Shown: positions 44,955-52,718 of the stretch, piece after piece
How the letters are laid out: each line of letters opens with the position of its first letter
Numbering within the stretch: position 1 is the first letter of the stretch
Assembly: GCF_004217145.1 (NCBI RefSeq)
Contig: NZ_SHKR01000012.1
Span: forward strand, 682,001-746,000
Direction: 5' to 3'
DNA: 64,000 nucleotides
Origin: Kribbella rubisoli
Lineage (GTDB): Bacteria > Actinomycetota > Actinomycetes > Propionibacteriales > Kribbellaceae
Translations under genes and position numbers: made by a program
The notes under the pieces: model-generated
What the model saw: only the letters and a program-made list of their open reading frames with translations
Database searches by the model: none
Told to the model about the DNA's origin: nothing

Positions 44955-46172
44955 GTGTTGGTGCCGCTCGCAGACGCGACGGTAGACGCCTACGGCGGCA
45001 AGGCCGGCGGGCTGGGCGCCTTGATCCGCGCCGGCCTCCCCGTCCCGGATGGCGTAGTCGTGCCCGCCGGCGCTGCCGTGGACGGGATGGTCGTGCCTCG
45101 CGGTGGGATTGCGGATGAGCTTGGGCGGTGGCTCGAGCGGATGGGGGACCCGCTGGTCGCCGTACGGTCGTCGGCTGCCAACGAGGACACGGCACACACC
45201 TCGGCGGCGGGTCAGCACGACAGCTTCCTCGGCGTACGAGGGTTGGCTGCGGTTCTCGACGCCGTACGCGCCTGCCGTGCGTCGGCGTGGTCGCCGCGAG
45301 CGGTCGCTTACCGCAACGGCTCCGAGCCCCCGCCGATGGCCGTGATCGTCCAACTCCAGTTGGACCCGGACGTCTCCGGGGTGATGTTCACCGGCGACGG
45401 CACGACGACGATCGAGGCCTCCTGGGGTCTAGGTCCGAGCGTCGTCGAAGGCCGCGTGACCCCCGACCGATACCAAGTCGCCGACGGCAGAGTCACCCGC
45501 ACGATCGCCGACAAACAAACCACCCTCACCCTGTCCGGCACCCACCAGGTCCCCACCACCCACCGCCGGATCCCCACCCTCTCCGACGCAACCGCCGTAC
45601 ACCTAGCCGCCCTCGCCCACCAGGCCGCAATCGCCCTAGGCGGCCCTCAAGACCTCGAGTGGGCCATCACCGCCGACACCCCTTGGCTCCTACAATCCCG
45701 CCCCATCACCGTCCAACTGCCGCCCACCGCCACATCCCCATCCACGCCCGCAACCCGCACCCCAGCCCCGCCTACCGCCACCGCAGGCACCCTCACCGCC
45801 ACCCCTGGCACCCCCGGCAGCCTCACCGGCACGCCCGGCAGCCTCCCCGGCACCCCAGCCAGCCTCACCGGCACTCCCGGCAGTCACGGCACTGCGACCG
45901 GCCCCGCAAGGATCGTCCGCGGCCCAGTCGACTTCCCTCAAGTCCGCCCTGGCGACATCCTCGTCTGCCCCTTCACCGACCCGGCCTGGACCCCGCTCCT
46001 ATCCATCGCCGCCGGCGTCGTCACCGAACAAGGCGGCGTCCTCTCCCACGCCGCCATCATCGCGAGAGAACGAGGCATCCCCGCCGTACTGGCCGTCCCA
46101 AACGCCACCAGCCAGATCCCCAACAACACCCCGTTGACCATCAACGGCACCACCGGCCAGATCCAGGCGTGA
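44955..46172 (+). CDS. Minimal PEP-synthase/rifampin-phosphotransferase-like protein
   Basis: 405 residues. Residues 1-250 are a PPDK_N ATP-grasp domain: AYGGKAGGLGALIRAGLPVPDGVVV, VAVRSSAANEDTAHTSAAGQ, VMFTGDGTTTIEASWGLGPSVVEG and QDLEWAI. Residues 255-305 are a Thr/Pro/Gly-rich linker of direct repeats. Residues 310-405 are the swivelling phosphohistidine domain (DPAWTPLLSIAAGVVTEQGGVLSHAAIIARERGIPAV region) with His365. The PEP/pyruvate TIM barrel of PEP synthase and the substrate domain of rifampin phosphotransferase are absent, so it would phosphorylate an unidentified acceptor, perhaps with a separate partner. GTG start behind GGGAGAG. Confidence 0.8.
   Translation: MLVPLADATVDAYGGKAGGLGALIRAGLPVPDGVVVPAGAAVDGMVVPRGGIADELGRWLERMGDPLVAVRSSAANEDTAHTSAAGQHDSFLGVRGLAAVLDAVRACRASAWSPRAVAYRNGSEPPPMAVIVQLQLDPDVSGVMFTGDGTTTIEASWGLGPSVVEGRVTPDRYQVADGRVTRTIADKQTTLTLSGTHQVPTTHRRIPTLSDATAVHLAALAHQAAIALGGPQDLEWAITADTPWLLQSRPITVQLPPTATSPSTPATRTPAPPTATAGTLTATPGTPGSLTGTPGSLPGTPASLTGTPGSHGTATGPARIVRGPVDFPQVRPGDILVCPFTDPAWTPLLSIAAGVVTEQGGVLSHAAIIARERGIPAVLAVPNATSQIPNNTPLTINGTTGQIQA
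45807..45887 (+). repeat. 21-base coding minisatellite in the linker of the PEP-like protein
   Basis: Three complete copies and a partial fourth of a 21-base unit of the form GGCACSCCCGGCAGCCTCMCC, coding the heptad GTPGSLT with variants, join the ATP-grasp and phosphohistidine domains. Copy number could vary by slippage and change linker length. Confidence 0.75.
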
Positions 46173-46173
46173 G

Positions 46174-46503
46174 TCAGCGGTTGTCGCCGCCGCCGCTGAG
46201 CATGCTTCGGGCTTGGCGGTCGGCGAGTTTGGTGAGGTTTTGGTGGGCAACCTGTTCGAGGGGGATGTCGAAGAAGTCGGCGAGGACTGCGATGTACCAG
46301 AGGGTGTCGCCGAGTTCCTTCTTGAGGTCGTCGGGGTCCCACTGGGTGAAGTCGCTGTCCTGGTCGCGGACGATCTTCTTCGCCTTCTCGGCGAGCTCGC
46401 CTGCTTCGCCGACGAGTCCGAGCAGCAGGTGGAAGACCTCGTTGTGCTTGTCCTTCGGAGCCGCGGTCCGGAGCGCGGCCTGCTGGTACTCGTTCAAGTG
46501 CAT
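46174..46503 (-). CDS. MazG-like nucleotide pyrophosphohydrolase
   Basis: 109 residues, a single MazG/all-alpha NTP-PPase domain. The metal motif is complete: GEAGELAEKAKK (E-x2-E) and KKELGDTLWYIAVLADFF (E-x2-D) about 28 residues apart. Expected to hydrolyse a dNTP or modified nucleotide to the monophosphate; length fits the small MazG-like proteins of actinobacteria and phages. Convergent with the PEP-like gene, 1 base apart. A large palindrome lies in its upstream region. Confidence 0.9.
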   Translation of the reverse strand: MHLNEYQQAALRTAAPKDKHNEVFHLLLGLVGEAGELAEKAKKIVRDQDSDFTQWDPDDLKKELGDTLWYIAVLADFFDIPLEQVAHQNLTKLADRQARSMLSGGGDNR

Positions 46504-46559
46504 GGCCGCAACCCTAGTGCTGCATCAGGTTTGGGGCCGTGGTCCCGGCGTACTGCGGG

Positions 46560-46653
46560 CAGCTCGACAGGACGTATATGCCCACTAGCTTGCAATCGAG
46601 GCAGGGCCAGGCGGGCGGGCGAACGCAGTAGACGTATACGTCCTGTCGAGCTG
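46560..46653. repeat. 94-base palindromic element with 19-bp perfect terminal inverted repeats
   Basis: CAGCTCGACAGGACGTATA at 46560-46578 is repeated inverted at 46635-46653, with a 56-base interior and no ORF. The element is between the mazG-like start and the tRNA gene. It could be a MITE-like or REP-type element, or a structured RNA. No clear target-site duplication flanks it and I saw no second copy in the window. Confidence 0.75.
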
Positions 46654-46698
46654 GTACACGGTCGACGTGCTTGCGACGGCGTGAACAATGCGGGGTCG

Positions 46699-46779
46699 TG
46701 CCAGAGGCGGGAGTTGAACCCGCACGCCCGGGGGCGCCGGCACCTAAAGCCGGTGTGTCTGCCGTTCCACCACTCTGGC
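46699..46779 (-). tRNA. tRNA-Leu (anticodon TAG)
   Basis: Acceptor strands GCCAGAG and CTCTGGC pair fully, the discriminator is A and CCA is not encoded. The anticodon stem CCGGC / GCCGG frames the loop TTTAGGT, giving anticodon TAG (reads CUN codons). A long variable arm and a T-arm with GGTTCAA are present, as expected for a class II leucine tRNA. 81 bases. Confidence 0.93.
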
Positions 46780-46793
46780 TGAAGAGGCGCGGA

Positions 46794-46826
46794 CGCCTCC
46801 CCTAGACGAACATCCTAGGGGAGGCG
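46794..46826 (-). terminator. Hairpin after the VWA-domain gene
   Basis: A 12-bp perfect stem CGCCTCCCCTAG / CTAGGGGAGGCG with a 9-base loop begins 7 bases beyond the stop of the VWA gene and 15 bases before the tRNA 5' end. No U-tract follows; likely an actinobacterial I-shaped terminator that also separates the two transcripts. Confidence 0.7.
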
Positions 46827-46832
46827 ACTGCG

Positions 46833-48485
46833 TCAGCGGCTCTGCAGGGCGTCGATGAAGACGTTCTTCAGGTCGCCGGGCTGGCGGGCGACGTACGCCT
46901 GGCCGCCGGTGGCCTGGGCCAGGGCGCTGAGCTCGTCGGCGTTCACCTCGGGGCCCATGCCGAGCGCGATGATGCGGACCGGGCGGCCAGGGTCCTGCAG
47001 GCCGCGCAGGGTGTTGACCGCCTGGGCCAGGGTCGGGCTGCCCGGGTCGTCGTTCTTGCCGTCGGTGAACAGCAGGATCGAGTTGACCGCACGCTGGTCG
47101 TAGCCCTGCCGTACGGCGCGGACCGCGGCGATCGCGGTGTCGTACAGACCGGTGCCACCGTTCGCGATCGGGTGCTGGATCTTCAGTTGGTCGACGATCT
47201 TCCCGCGCTGTCGCTTCGACAGCGGTGCGATCGGGACCAGCTCCTTGTAGTCGGCGCCGTCCGTCCCGATCTTGGTCGAGAACGTCCACAGGCCGAGCGA
47301 CGCGCTGTCCGGGAACAGGCTCAGGCCGCCCGCCGCCGCCTCGATCGTCAGCTGCATCCGGGTCTTCGTGCCGACCTTGTCGGCCATCGAACCGGAGACG
47401 TCGATGACTGCCAGCGAGTGCGTCAGCAGCGACAGCCGGGTCCAGTTCTGCAGCGTGGTGTCGATCGCCTCGCTGGTCGGCTTGGTCAGCTGGTTGACGT
47501 CGCCGACGCCGCGCCCGCCGCTGAGCGGGCTCAGCTGGGTGTCGCGGAACCCGGCCTGGTCACGTGCCTGCGCGGACGAGTCGGTCAGCAGCTCACCGGC
47601 CAGCGCCTGGGCGGCGTTGGACGCGGCGTCGGTGTCCGACTTGGCGGTGACCACGATCGGGTAGTCCAGGTACAGCGTGCCGGTGGCCGGTTGGATCGCT
47701 CGCAGCTGGGCGTCCGGGTGGTCTTCCTGGTACTTGACGAAGCTCTGCTCGGACGCCGGCACGATGGTCGTGCTGCCGTCCTGGTCCGCCCGGCCGAACA
47801 GGGCCTCGGCGTCCGTGAACGGCTTGGCCATCGAACCGAGGCGCTGGGCCAGCGGAACGACCACCTGCGACACCTGGGTCTCGGACGCGGACGTCTTCGC
47901 CCGCTCCGCCTGCACCGCGAGCAGCGCGAGCGCGCCGGGCGAGGTGCTCAGCGGGTCGAGCAGGGCCGGCTGGGTCTTGCTCATGATCCGCAGCCACGAG
48001 GACGTGTCAGCGAAGTTCGTCCGCCGGCCGACGAGCACCAACGGCGAGGTTGCGATGGACTGGACCGCGATAGTCGGGACGCTCTGGCCGTCGTCGGCCT
48101 GGGCGACCCACAGCGAGGAGTCCGGCACCCAGAGGTCGGGCCGGTTGTCGCTGCCGTGTGCGACGTCGCGTGCGATCTGGGACGACGGGGCCGCCGTGAT
48201 GGTGAACTGCAGGCACGGGTTGCCGTCCTTGCCGCCCTTGGCCGCCAGCGACTTGGCCGCGGCTTCGAGCGAGGACTGCATCTCGGGCGTGGTCGCCATC
48301 TGGATCTGTGTCGGGTCGTCACACGCCTTGTTGCCGCCGAGGAATCCGTCGGCTCCCGATTCCGATCCGAAGGAGCGGACCACGAACACCGCTCCCAGTG
48401 AAAGCACCAACAAGCCGACCGCGGTGATGTACACCGAACGGCGGTTGTTGTTACTTCCCGTCACCGCAGAGGAATGTTTTCCCAT
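46833..48485 (-). CDS. Membrane-anchored solute-binding plus VWA-domain protein
   Basis: 550 residues. One N-terminal transmembrane helix (VYITAVGLLVLSLGAVFVV) with the rest outside. Residues about 55-330 resemble a type II periplasmic binding protein (PTIAVQSIATSPLVLVGRR ... LRAIQPATGTLYLDYPIVVTAK). Residues about 355-550 are a von Willebrand A domain with an intact MIDAS: LAVIDVSGSMADK, then a Thr in NGGTGLYDT and an Asp in LLFTDGKNDDPG. Such fusions are found in actinobacteria as surface or secretion-associated proteins of unknown partner. A CRP-type site lies 197 bases upstream. Confidence 0.85.
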   Translation of the reverse strand: MGKHSSAVTGSNNNRRSVYITAVGLLVLSLGAVFVVRSFGSESGADGFLGGNKACDDPTQIQMATTPEMQSSLEAAAKSLAAKGGKDGNPCLQFTITAAPSSQIARDVAHGSDNRPDLWVPDSSLWVAQADDGQSVPTIAVQSIATSPLVLVGRRTNFADTSSWLRIMSKTQPALLDPLSTSPGALALLAVQAERAKTSASETQVSQVVVPLAQRLGSMAKPFTDAEALFGRADQDGSTTIVPASEQSFVKYQEDHPDAQLRAIQPATGTLYLDYPIVVTAKSDTDAASNAAQALAGELLTDSSAQARDQAGFRDTQLSPLSGGRGVGDVNQLTKPTSEAIDTTLQNWTRLSLLTHSLAVIDVSGSMADKVGTKTRMQLTIEAAAGGLSLFPDSASLGLWTFSTKIGTDGADYKELVPIAPLSKRQRGKIVDQLKIQHPIANGGTGLYDTAIAAVRAVRQGYDQRAVNSILLFTDGKNDDPGSPTLAQAVNTLRGLQDPGRPVRIIALGMGPEVNADELSALAQATGGQAYVARQPGDLKNVFIDALQSR

Positions 48486-48814
48486 CGCGGCAGGTCCCTC
48501 CCTCCCAGAGGCTGACTGCGCGCGCAGATTACCCGGTTTCGGCAGGTCAGGGCGAAGGCCGTGACGATTCTTGACACAGCTGTGGTTGAACGCGGGTGGT
48601 CCCCGCAGTACCGCTCTTTCACAAGAACGCTGTAAAACTCACCGACCGTGTCGGCGCAGTCGCCGTCCGGTGAGATCCTGGTGTGATCCAAATCACATCA
48701 ACCAGTTTGGTCAAACGACCGTTCCATGGACCATCTCCGTGAAACGGTCGAAGGTTTCCCTCCGGAACGGCCCAGGGCAGGGTGCCTTTTCACACTGTTC
48801 TTAACAGCGTGGAT
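48486..48814. other. 329-base gene-free region upstream of the VWA gene
   Basis: This gap has lower GC than its surroundings and no convincing ORF on either strand. It holds a consensus CRP site (48682-48697) and a 7-bp inverted repeat GACCGTT / AACGGTC around 48717-48750. It is the promoter region of the minus-strand VWA gene; the bcp gene ends on its other side, so no divergent promoter is needed. Confidence 0.6.
48682..48697. promoter_or_regulatory. CRP/Cmr-type binding site
   Basis: TGTGATCCAAATCACA is an exact TGTGA-N6-TCACA palindrome, the consensus for E. coli CRP and mycobacterial Crp (Rv3676). It lies 197 bases upstream of the VWA gene start, within the only gene-free gap over 300 bases. 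Confidence 0.65.
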
Positions 48815-49282
48815 TCACAGCCCTAGGTCGCGGCGCAGCTTGGCGACGTGCCCGGTGGCCTTCACGTTGTACTGCGCGACGGCGATCTTGCCGTCCGGGT
48901 CGACGACGAACGTGGACCGGATCACGCCGGTCACCTTCTTGCCGTACATGGTCTTCTCGCCGAAGGCGCCGTACGCCTGCAGGACCTCTTTGTCGGGGTC
49001 GCTGAGCAGCGGGAACGTCACGCTGTCGCGCTCGCGGAACTTCGCCAGCTTGGCGGGCTTGTCCGGGGAGATTCCGAGTACGGCGTACCCGTGGGCCTGC
49101 AGCGAGTCGAGCGAGTCGCGGAAGTCGCAGGCCTGCTTGGTGCAGCCCGGGGTCATCGCGGCCGGGTAGAAGTAGACGATCACGTTCTTCCCGCGCAGGT
49201 CCTTCAGCGCCACGTCGTTGCCGTCGGCATCGGGCAGGGTGAAGTCGGGTGCGGTGTCGCCGACGGACAGACGATCGGACAT
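48815..49282 (-). CDS. bcp: Thiol peroxidase Bcp (AhpC/TSA peroxiredoxin)
   Basis: 155 residues. Reduces hydroperoxides with thioredoxin. The peroxidatic Cys is in YPAAMTPGCTKQACDFRD; the second Cys five residues later is the resolving Cys of atypical 2-Cys Bcp. N-terminal VGDTAPDFTLPDADG and C-terminal STFVVDPDGKIA are typical. GGAGG 5 bases before the ATG supports the start. Divergent from the ATP-grasp operon over 54 bases. Confidence 0.94.
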   Translation of the reverse strand: MSDRLSVGDTAPDFTLPDADGNDVALKDLRGKNVIVYFYPAAMTPGCTKQACDFRDSLDSLQAHGYAVLGISPDKPAKLAKFRERDSVTFPLLSDPDKEVLQAYGAFGEKTMYGKKVTGVIRSTFVVDPDGKIAVAQYNVKATGHVAKLRRDLGL

Positions 49283-49336
49283 CAGGTCCTCCAGGAATTG
49301 ATTGAAGTGCCGCAATCGTACGGGCAAGATGCGCCC

Positions 49337-50914
49337 ATGAGTCCCCGCCAACTCTTCGACGGCTACCTGGATCCGCGCCGCCCGCACGCGGGGGCGTACG
49401 ACGAGATGTTCGACCCGGTCGACGGCGTGCGTACGGCGTACAAGCGGCTGCACGACTCGCTCGAACCACTGCAACCTGCCGACCTGACTACCCGGGCCGA
49501 GGCGTTGGACCGGGCACTGGTCGACCAGGGGATCACGTTCAGCCTGTCGGGGGAGGAGCGGCCGTTCCCGCTCGACCTGGTGCCGCGGGTGATCACTGCG
49601 GCGGAGTGGTCGCGGCTGGAGCGCGGCGTGGTCCAGCGTGTCCGTGCACTGGAGGCATTCCTCGCTGACATCTACGGCGACCAGCAGATCGTCGAGGACG
49701 GAGTCCTGCCTCGCCGGCTGATCACTTCCTGCGAACACTTCCACCGGCAGGCCGCAGGTATCGCACCGCCGAACGGCGTACGCATCCACGTGGCCGGCAT
49801 CGACGTGGTCCGCGACGAGCAGGGTGACTTCCGCGTGCTCGAGGACAACCTGCGCAGCCCGTCAGGGGTGTCGTACGTGATGGAGAACCGTCGGACGATG
49901 GCGCGGGTCTTCCCGGACCTGTTCGCCAAGCACCGGGTACGCGCGGTCGGCGACTACGCAGTACATCTGCTCCGGGCGCTACGGGCTGCGGCTCCGGCCA
50001 GTGCGACCGATCCGAACGTCGTAGTGCTGACACCGGGCGTCTACAACTCGGCGTACTTCGAGCACTCGCTGCTGGCTCGCCAGATGGGAGTGGAGCTGGT
50101 CGAGGGGCGGGACCTGTTCGCCCGCAACAACGTGATCTACCTGCGGACCACGGAGGGCGAGCAACGAGTCGATGTGATCTATCGGCGGATCGACGACGAG
50201 TTCCTGGACCCGGTGCATTTCCTGCCCGACTCAGCGCTCGGTGTGGCCGGCATGGTGAACGCAGCACGGTCAGGCAACGTCGTCATCGCCAACGCCATCG
50301 GCAACGGCGTCGGCGACGACAAGCTGATCTACACGTACCTGCCCGAGATCCTGAAGTACTACCTCGGCGAGACACCTCTGCTGCCGAACGTCGACACGTA
50401 CCGGTGCTGGCTGCCCGCAGAACAGACCGAAGTACTGGACCGTCTCGACGAGCTGGTCACCAAGCCGGTGGAGGGCTCCGGCGGGTACGGCATCGTCTTC
50501 GGGCCGGATGCCTCGCCGAAGGAGCTCCAGGCGCAGCGGCGTCGTATCAAGGCCAATCCGCGCGGCTGGATCGCGCAGCCCGTCGTACAGCTGTCCACTG
50601 TGCCCACGAAGGTGGGTGAACGGTTGCAGCCACGACATGTGGACCTGCGGCCATTCGCGGTGAACGACGGCGACGACGTGTTCGTTCTGCCCGGTGGACT
50701 GACCAGAGTGGCGATTCCCGAGGGCAGTCTGATCGTCAACTCGTCACAGGGCGGCGGCTCCAAGGACACGTGGGTGCTGGCGCCCAGAGCGTCCGACGAG
50801 GACGCCGAGCTCCGCGGTCCCGGTCTTGGTACGGCGACGGTGAAGCAGGACGGTGCGTCGACGCCGGAGCGCGGTCCGGAACTGAACGTCGCCCAACAGC
50901 AGCAGCAACAGTGA
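49337..50914 (+). CDS. Circularly permuted ATP-grasp protein (DUF404/DUF407)
   Basis: 525 residues. First gene of the widespread ATP-grasp / alpha-E / transglutaminase cluster (M. tuberculosis Rv2411c-Rv2409c group). Family stretches: PFPLDLVPRVITAAEWSRLERGVVQRVRALEAFL, GVRIHVAGIDVVRDEQGDFRVLEDNLRSPSGVSYV, TPGVYNSAYFEHSLLA and KPVEGSGGYGIVFG with the ATP-binding loop. Predicted to be a peptide/amide ligase. The protein ends in a run of glutamines (NVAQQQQQQ), probably disordered. ATG follows the Bcp divergent promoter; the frame is open upstream but unconserved. Confidence 0.9.
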   Translation: MSPRQLFDGYLDPRRPHAGAYDEMFDPVDGVRTAYKRLHDSLEPLQPADLTTRAEALDRALVDQGITFSLSGEERPFPLDLVPRVITAAEWSRLERGVVQRVRALEAFLADIYGDQQIVEDGVLPRRLITSCEHFHRQAAGIAPPNGVRIHVAGIDVVRDEQGDFRVLEDNLRSPSGVSYVMENRRTMARVFPDLFAKHRVRAVGDYAVHLLRALRAAAPASATDPNVVVLTPGVYNSAYFEHSLLARQMGVELVEGRDLFARNNVIYLRTTEGEQRVDVIYRRIDDEFLDPVHFLPDSALGVAGMVNAARSGNVVIANAIGNGVGDDKLIYTYLPEILKYYLGETPLLPNVDTYRCWLPAEQTEVLDRLDELVTKPVEGSGGYGIVFGPDASPKELQAQRRRIKANPRGWIAQPVVQLSTVPTKVGERLQPRHVDLRPFAVNDGDDVFVLPGGLTRVAIPEGSLIVNSSQGGGSKDTWVLAPRASDEDAELRGPGLGTATVKQDGASTPERGPELNVAQQQQQQ

Positions 50915-50930
50915 TGGGGAGGTGCTGACG

Positions 50931-51875
50931 ATGCTCGCACGCAACGCCGAGTCGCTGTACTGGATCGGCCGGTACGTCGAACGCGCGGACGACACCGCGC
51001 GGATCCTCGACGTCTCGGTCCACCAACTGCTCGAGGACGCCACCGTCGACGCGGACACGGCCAGCCGCAGGCTGCTCTCGGTCCTCGGCATCACCCCGCC
51101 CGACGGCAGCACGCTCGACGTGTGGGGTCTGACCGAGCTGGTCGCGATGTCGCCGGAGACCGGATCGATCGTGTCCTCGATCGGCAGCGCTCGCGAGAAC
51201 ACCCGCGTCGCGCGCGAGGTGGTGTCGAGTGAGCTGTGGCAGTGCATCAACGCCATGTGGAACGCCGTACCCGAGCGGCAGCGGGCTGCGCGGCGCGTGG
51301 GGCCGCATGAGTTCTTCACGTTCGTGGAGGACCGGGCGGCGATGTTCGCCGGACTGGCCGACTCCACGATGAGCCGCGACGACGGCTGGCGATTCCTCGT
51401 GCTCGGTCGCTCGGTGGAGCGCGTCGACATGATCGTCCGGATGCTGATGTCCCGAGTCGACGACCGTCCGACCTCACCAGGCTGGGTGACCGTACTGCGT
51501 TCTGCAGGTGCGCATGACACCTACTTGCGGACGTACCGGGGTGCACTGGATGCGTCGCGGGTCGTGCAGTTCTTGTTGATGGACCGGTTGTTCCCAAGGT
51601 CGGTGTTCCATGCGCTGCAGCAGGCGGAGTCCTGTCTCGACGACCTCGACCACGGGCCGGCCGCGCGGATCGGTGCTGGTGCGGAGGCGGCGCGGTTGCT
51701 GGGCAAGGCCCGCAGCGATCTGGAGTTCCTGCGACCGGCGGACCTGCTGGACAACCTCACCGGCAGACTGCAGGACCTGCAGACCACAGTCCGCGAGGTG
51801 GGCGAGGCCGTGTCGCGCCAGTACTTCCATGCGGTGCCGTGGATCGAGTGGAACAACGCGGAGGTGAACCTGTGA
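50931..51875 (+). CDS. Alpha-E domain protein (DUF403)
   Basis: 314 residues, all-helical. N-terminus MLARNAESLYWIGRYVERADDTARILDV is the alpha-E signature and SWEQFG-like region reads LWQCINAMWNAVP; many conserved Glu/Arg residues give the family its name. GGGAGG 8 bases before ATG 50931 makes this start better than the GTG three codons upstream. It follows the ATP-grasp gene by 16 bases and overlaps the transglutaminase gene by 4. Function is unproven; conservation with the two neighbours implies a shared enzyme system. Confidence 0.9.
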   Translation: MLARNAESLYWIGRYVERADDTARILDVSVHQLLEDATVDADTASRRLLSVLGITPPDGSTLDVWGLTELVAMSPETGSIVSSIGSARENTRVAREVVSSELWQCINAMWNAVPERQRAARRVGPHEFFTFVEDRAAMFAGLADSTMSRDDGWRFLVLGRSVERVDMIVRMLMSRVDDRPTSPGWVTVLRSAGAHDTYLRTYRGALDASRVVQFLLMDRLFPRSVFHALQQAESCLDDLDHGPAARIGAGAEAARLLGKARSDLEFLRPADLLDNLTGRLQDLQTTVREVGEAVSRQYFHAVPWIEWNNAEVNL

Positions 51876-52714
51876 ACTGGCGTCTCCGGGTGGTGCACAC
51901 GACGGGCTATAGGTACGCGACTGCCGTCACGCAGTCCTACAACGAGGCCAGGCTGACCCCGCGTCACGACGATCGGCAGAACCTCATGGTGGCGCGGCTG
52001 GAGACAGTCCCCGCGACCCGCGCTTACAAGTACACGGACTACTGGGGTACTGAGGTCAACTCCTTCGATCTCCACACTCCGCACACCGAGCTGAAGGTGA
52101 TCGCAGCCTCCGTCGTCGAGACGACCGACCAGACCGCACCGTCAGTCGACGCCACCTGGTCCCAGCTCAAGTCGCCTGAGGTGCTGGACGCGTATGCGGA
52201 GTACCTGGAGTGGACCAGCTACGTCCCGAAGCACCGTGAGCTCGCTGCGATTGCGCGCTCGCTACGCAAGGGCCGTACGCCGCAGGAGACTGTGCTGGCT
52301 GTGTCGGAGAGGGTGCACGACATGCTGACGTACCAGCGTGGCACGACTGGCGTGCACTCGTCGGCTGTAGACGCCTGGCAGGCCGGTGAGGGCGTCTGTC
52401 AGGACTACGCGCACCTGACGCTGGCCATGCTGCGGGCGGTCGACGTACCGGCTCGCTATGTCTCCGGATACCTGCACACGAAGCCGGATGCGGCAGTGGG
52501 CGAGACGGTCGTCGGTGAGAGCCACGCGTGGGTGGAGGCGTGGACCGGTGAGTGGTGGGGATTCGACCCGACCAACGACATCCCGATCGGCCACCGGCAC
52601 GTCTGGGTGGCGACCGGGCGGGACTACGGCGACGTGTCGCCGCTGAAGGGCATCTACTCCGGTGGCGCTGCGACGGCCATCGAGGTGACCGTCGACATGA
52701 CCCGGTTAGCCTGA
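51872..52714 (+). CDS. Transglutaminase-like cysteine peptidase
   Basis: 280 residues. N-terminal beta domain (RLRVVHTTGYRYATAVTQSYNEARLTPR, first 30 residues) then a transglutaminase core with the triad Cys in GEGVCQDYAHL, His in GESHAWVEAW and Asp in GFDPTND. No signal peptide, so it acts in the cytoplasm like its homologues in this cluster. GTG start overlaps the alpha-E stop (GTGA). In the family-level proposal for these clusters the ligase forms and the peptidase removes a peptide linkage. Confidence 0.92.
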   Translation: MNWRLRVVHTTGYRYATAVTQSYNEARLTPRHDDRQNLMVARLETVPATRAYKYTDYWGTEVNSFDLHTPHTELKVIAASVVETTDQTAPSVDATWSQLKSPEVLDAYAEYLEWTSYVPKHRELAAIARSLRKGRTPQETVLAVSERVHDMLTYQRGTTGVHSSAVDAWQAGEGVCQDYAHLTLAMLRAVDVPARYVSGYLHTKPDAAVGETVVGESHAWVEAWTGEWWGFDPTNDIPIGHRHVWVATGRDYGDVSPLKGIYSGGAATAIEVTVDMTRLA

Positions 52715-52718
52715 GCCC

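Noticed and set aside
44955..46172. Full rifampin phosphotransferase
   Set aside because: That family is about 860 residues with a rifampin-binding domain between the ATP-grasp and His domains; only the outer two are present here.
46690..46830. tRNA-adjacent integration site of a mobile island
   Set aside because: No integrase gene or repeat of the tRNA 3' end is seen on either side; the palindromic element is not a tRNA duplication.
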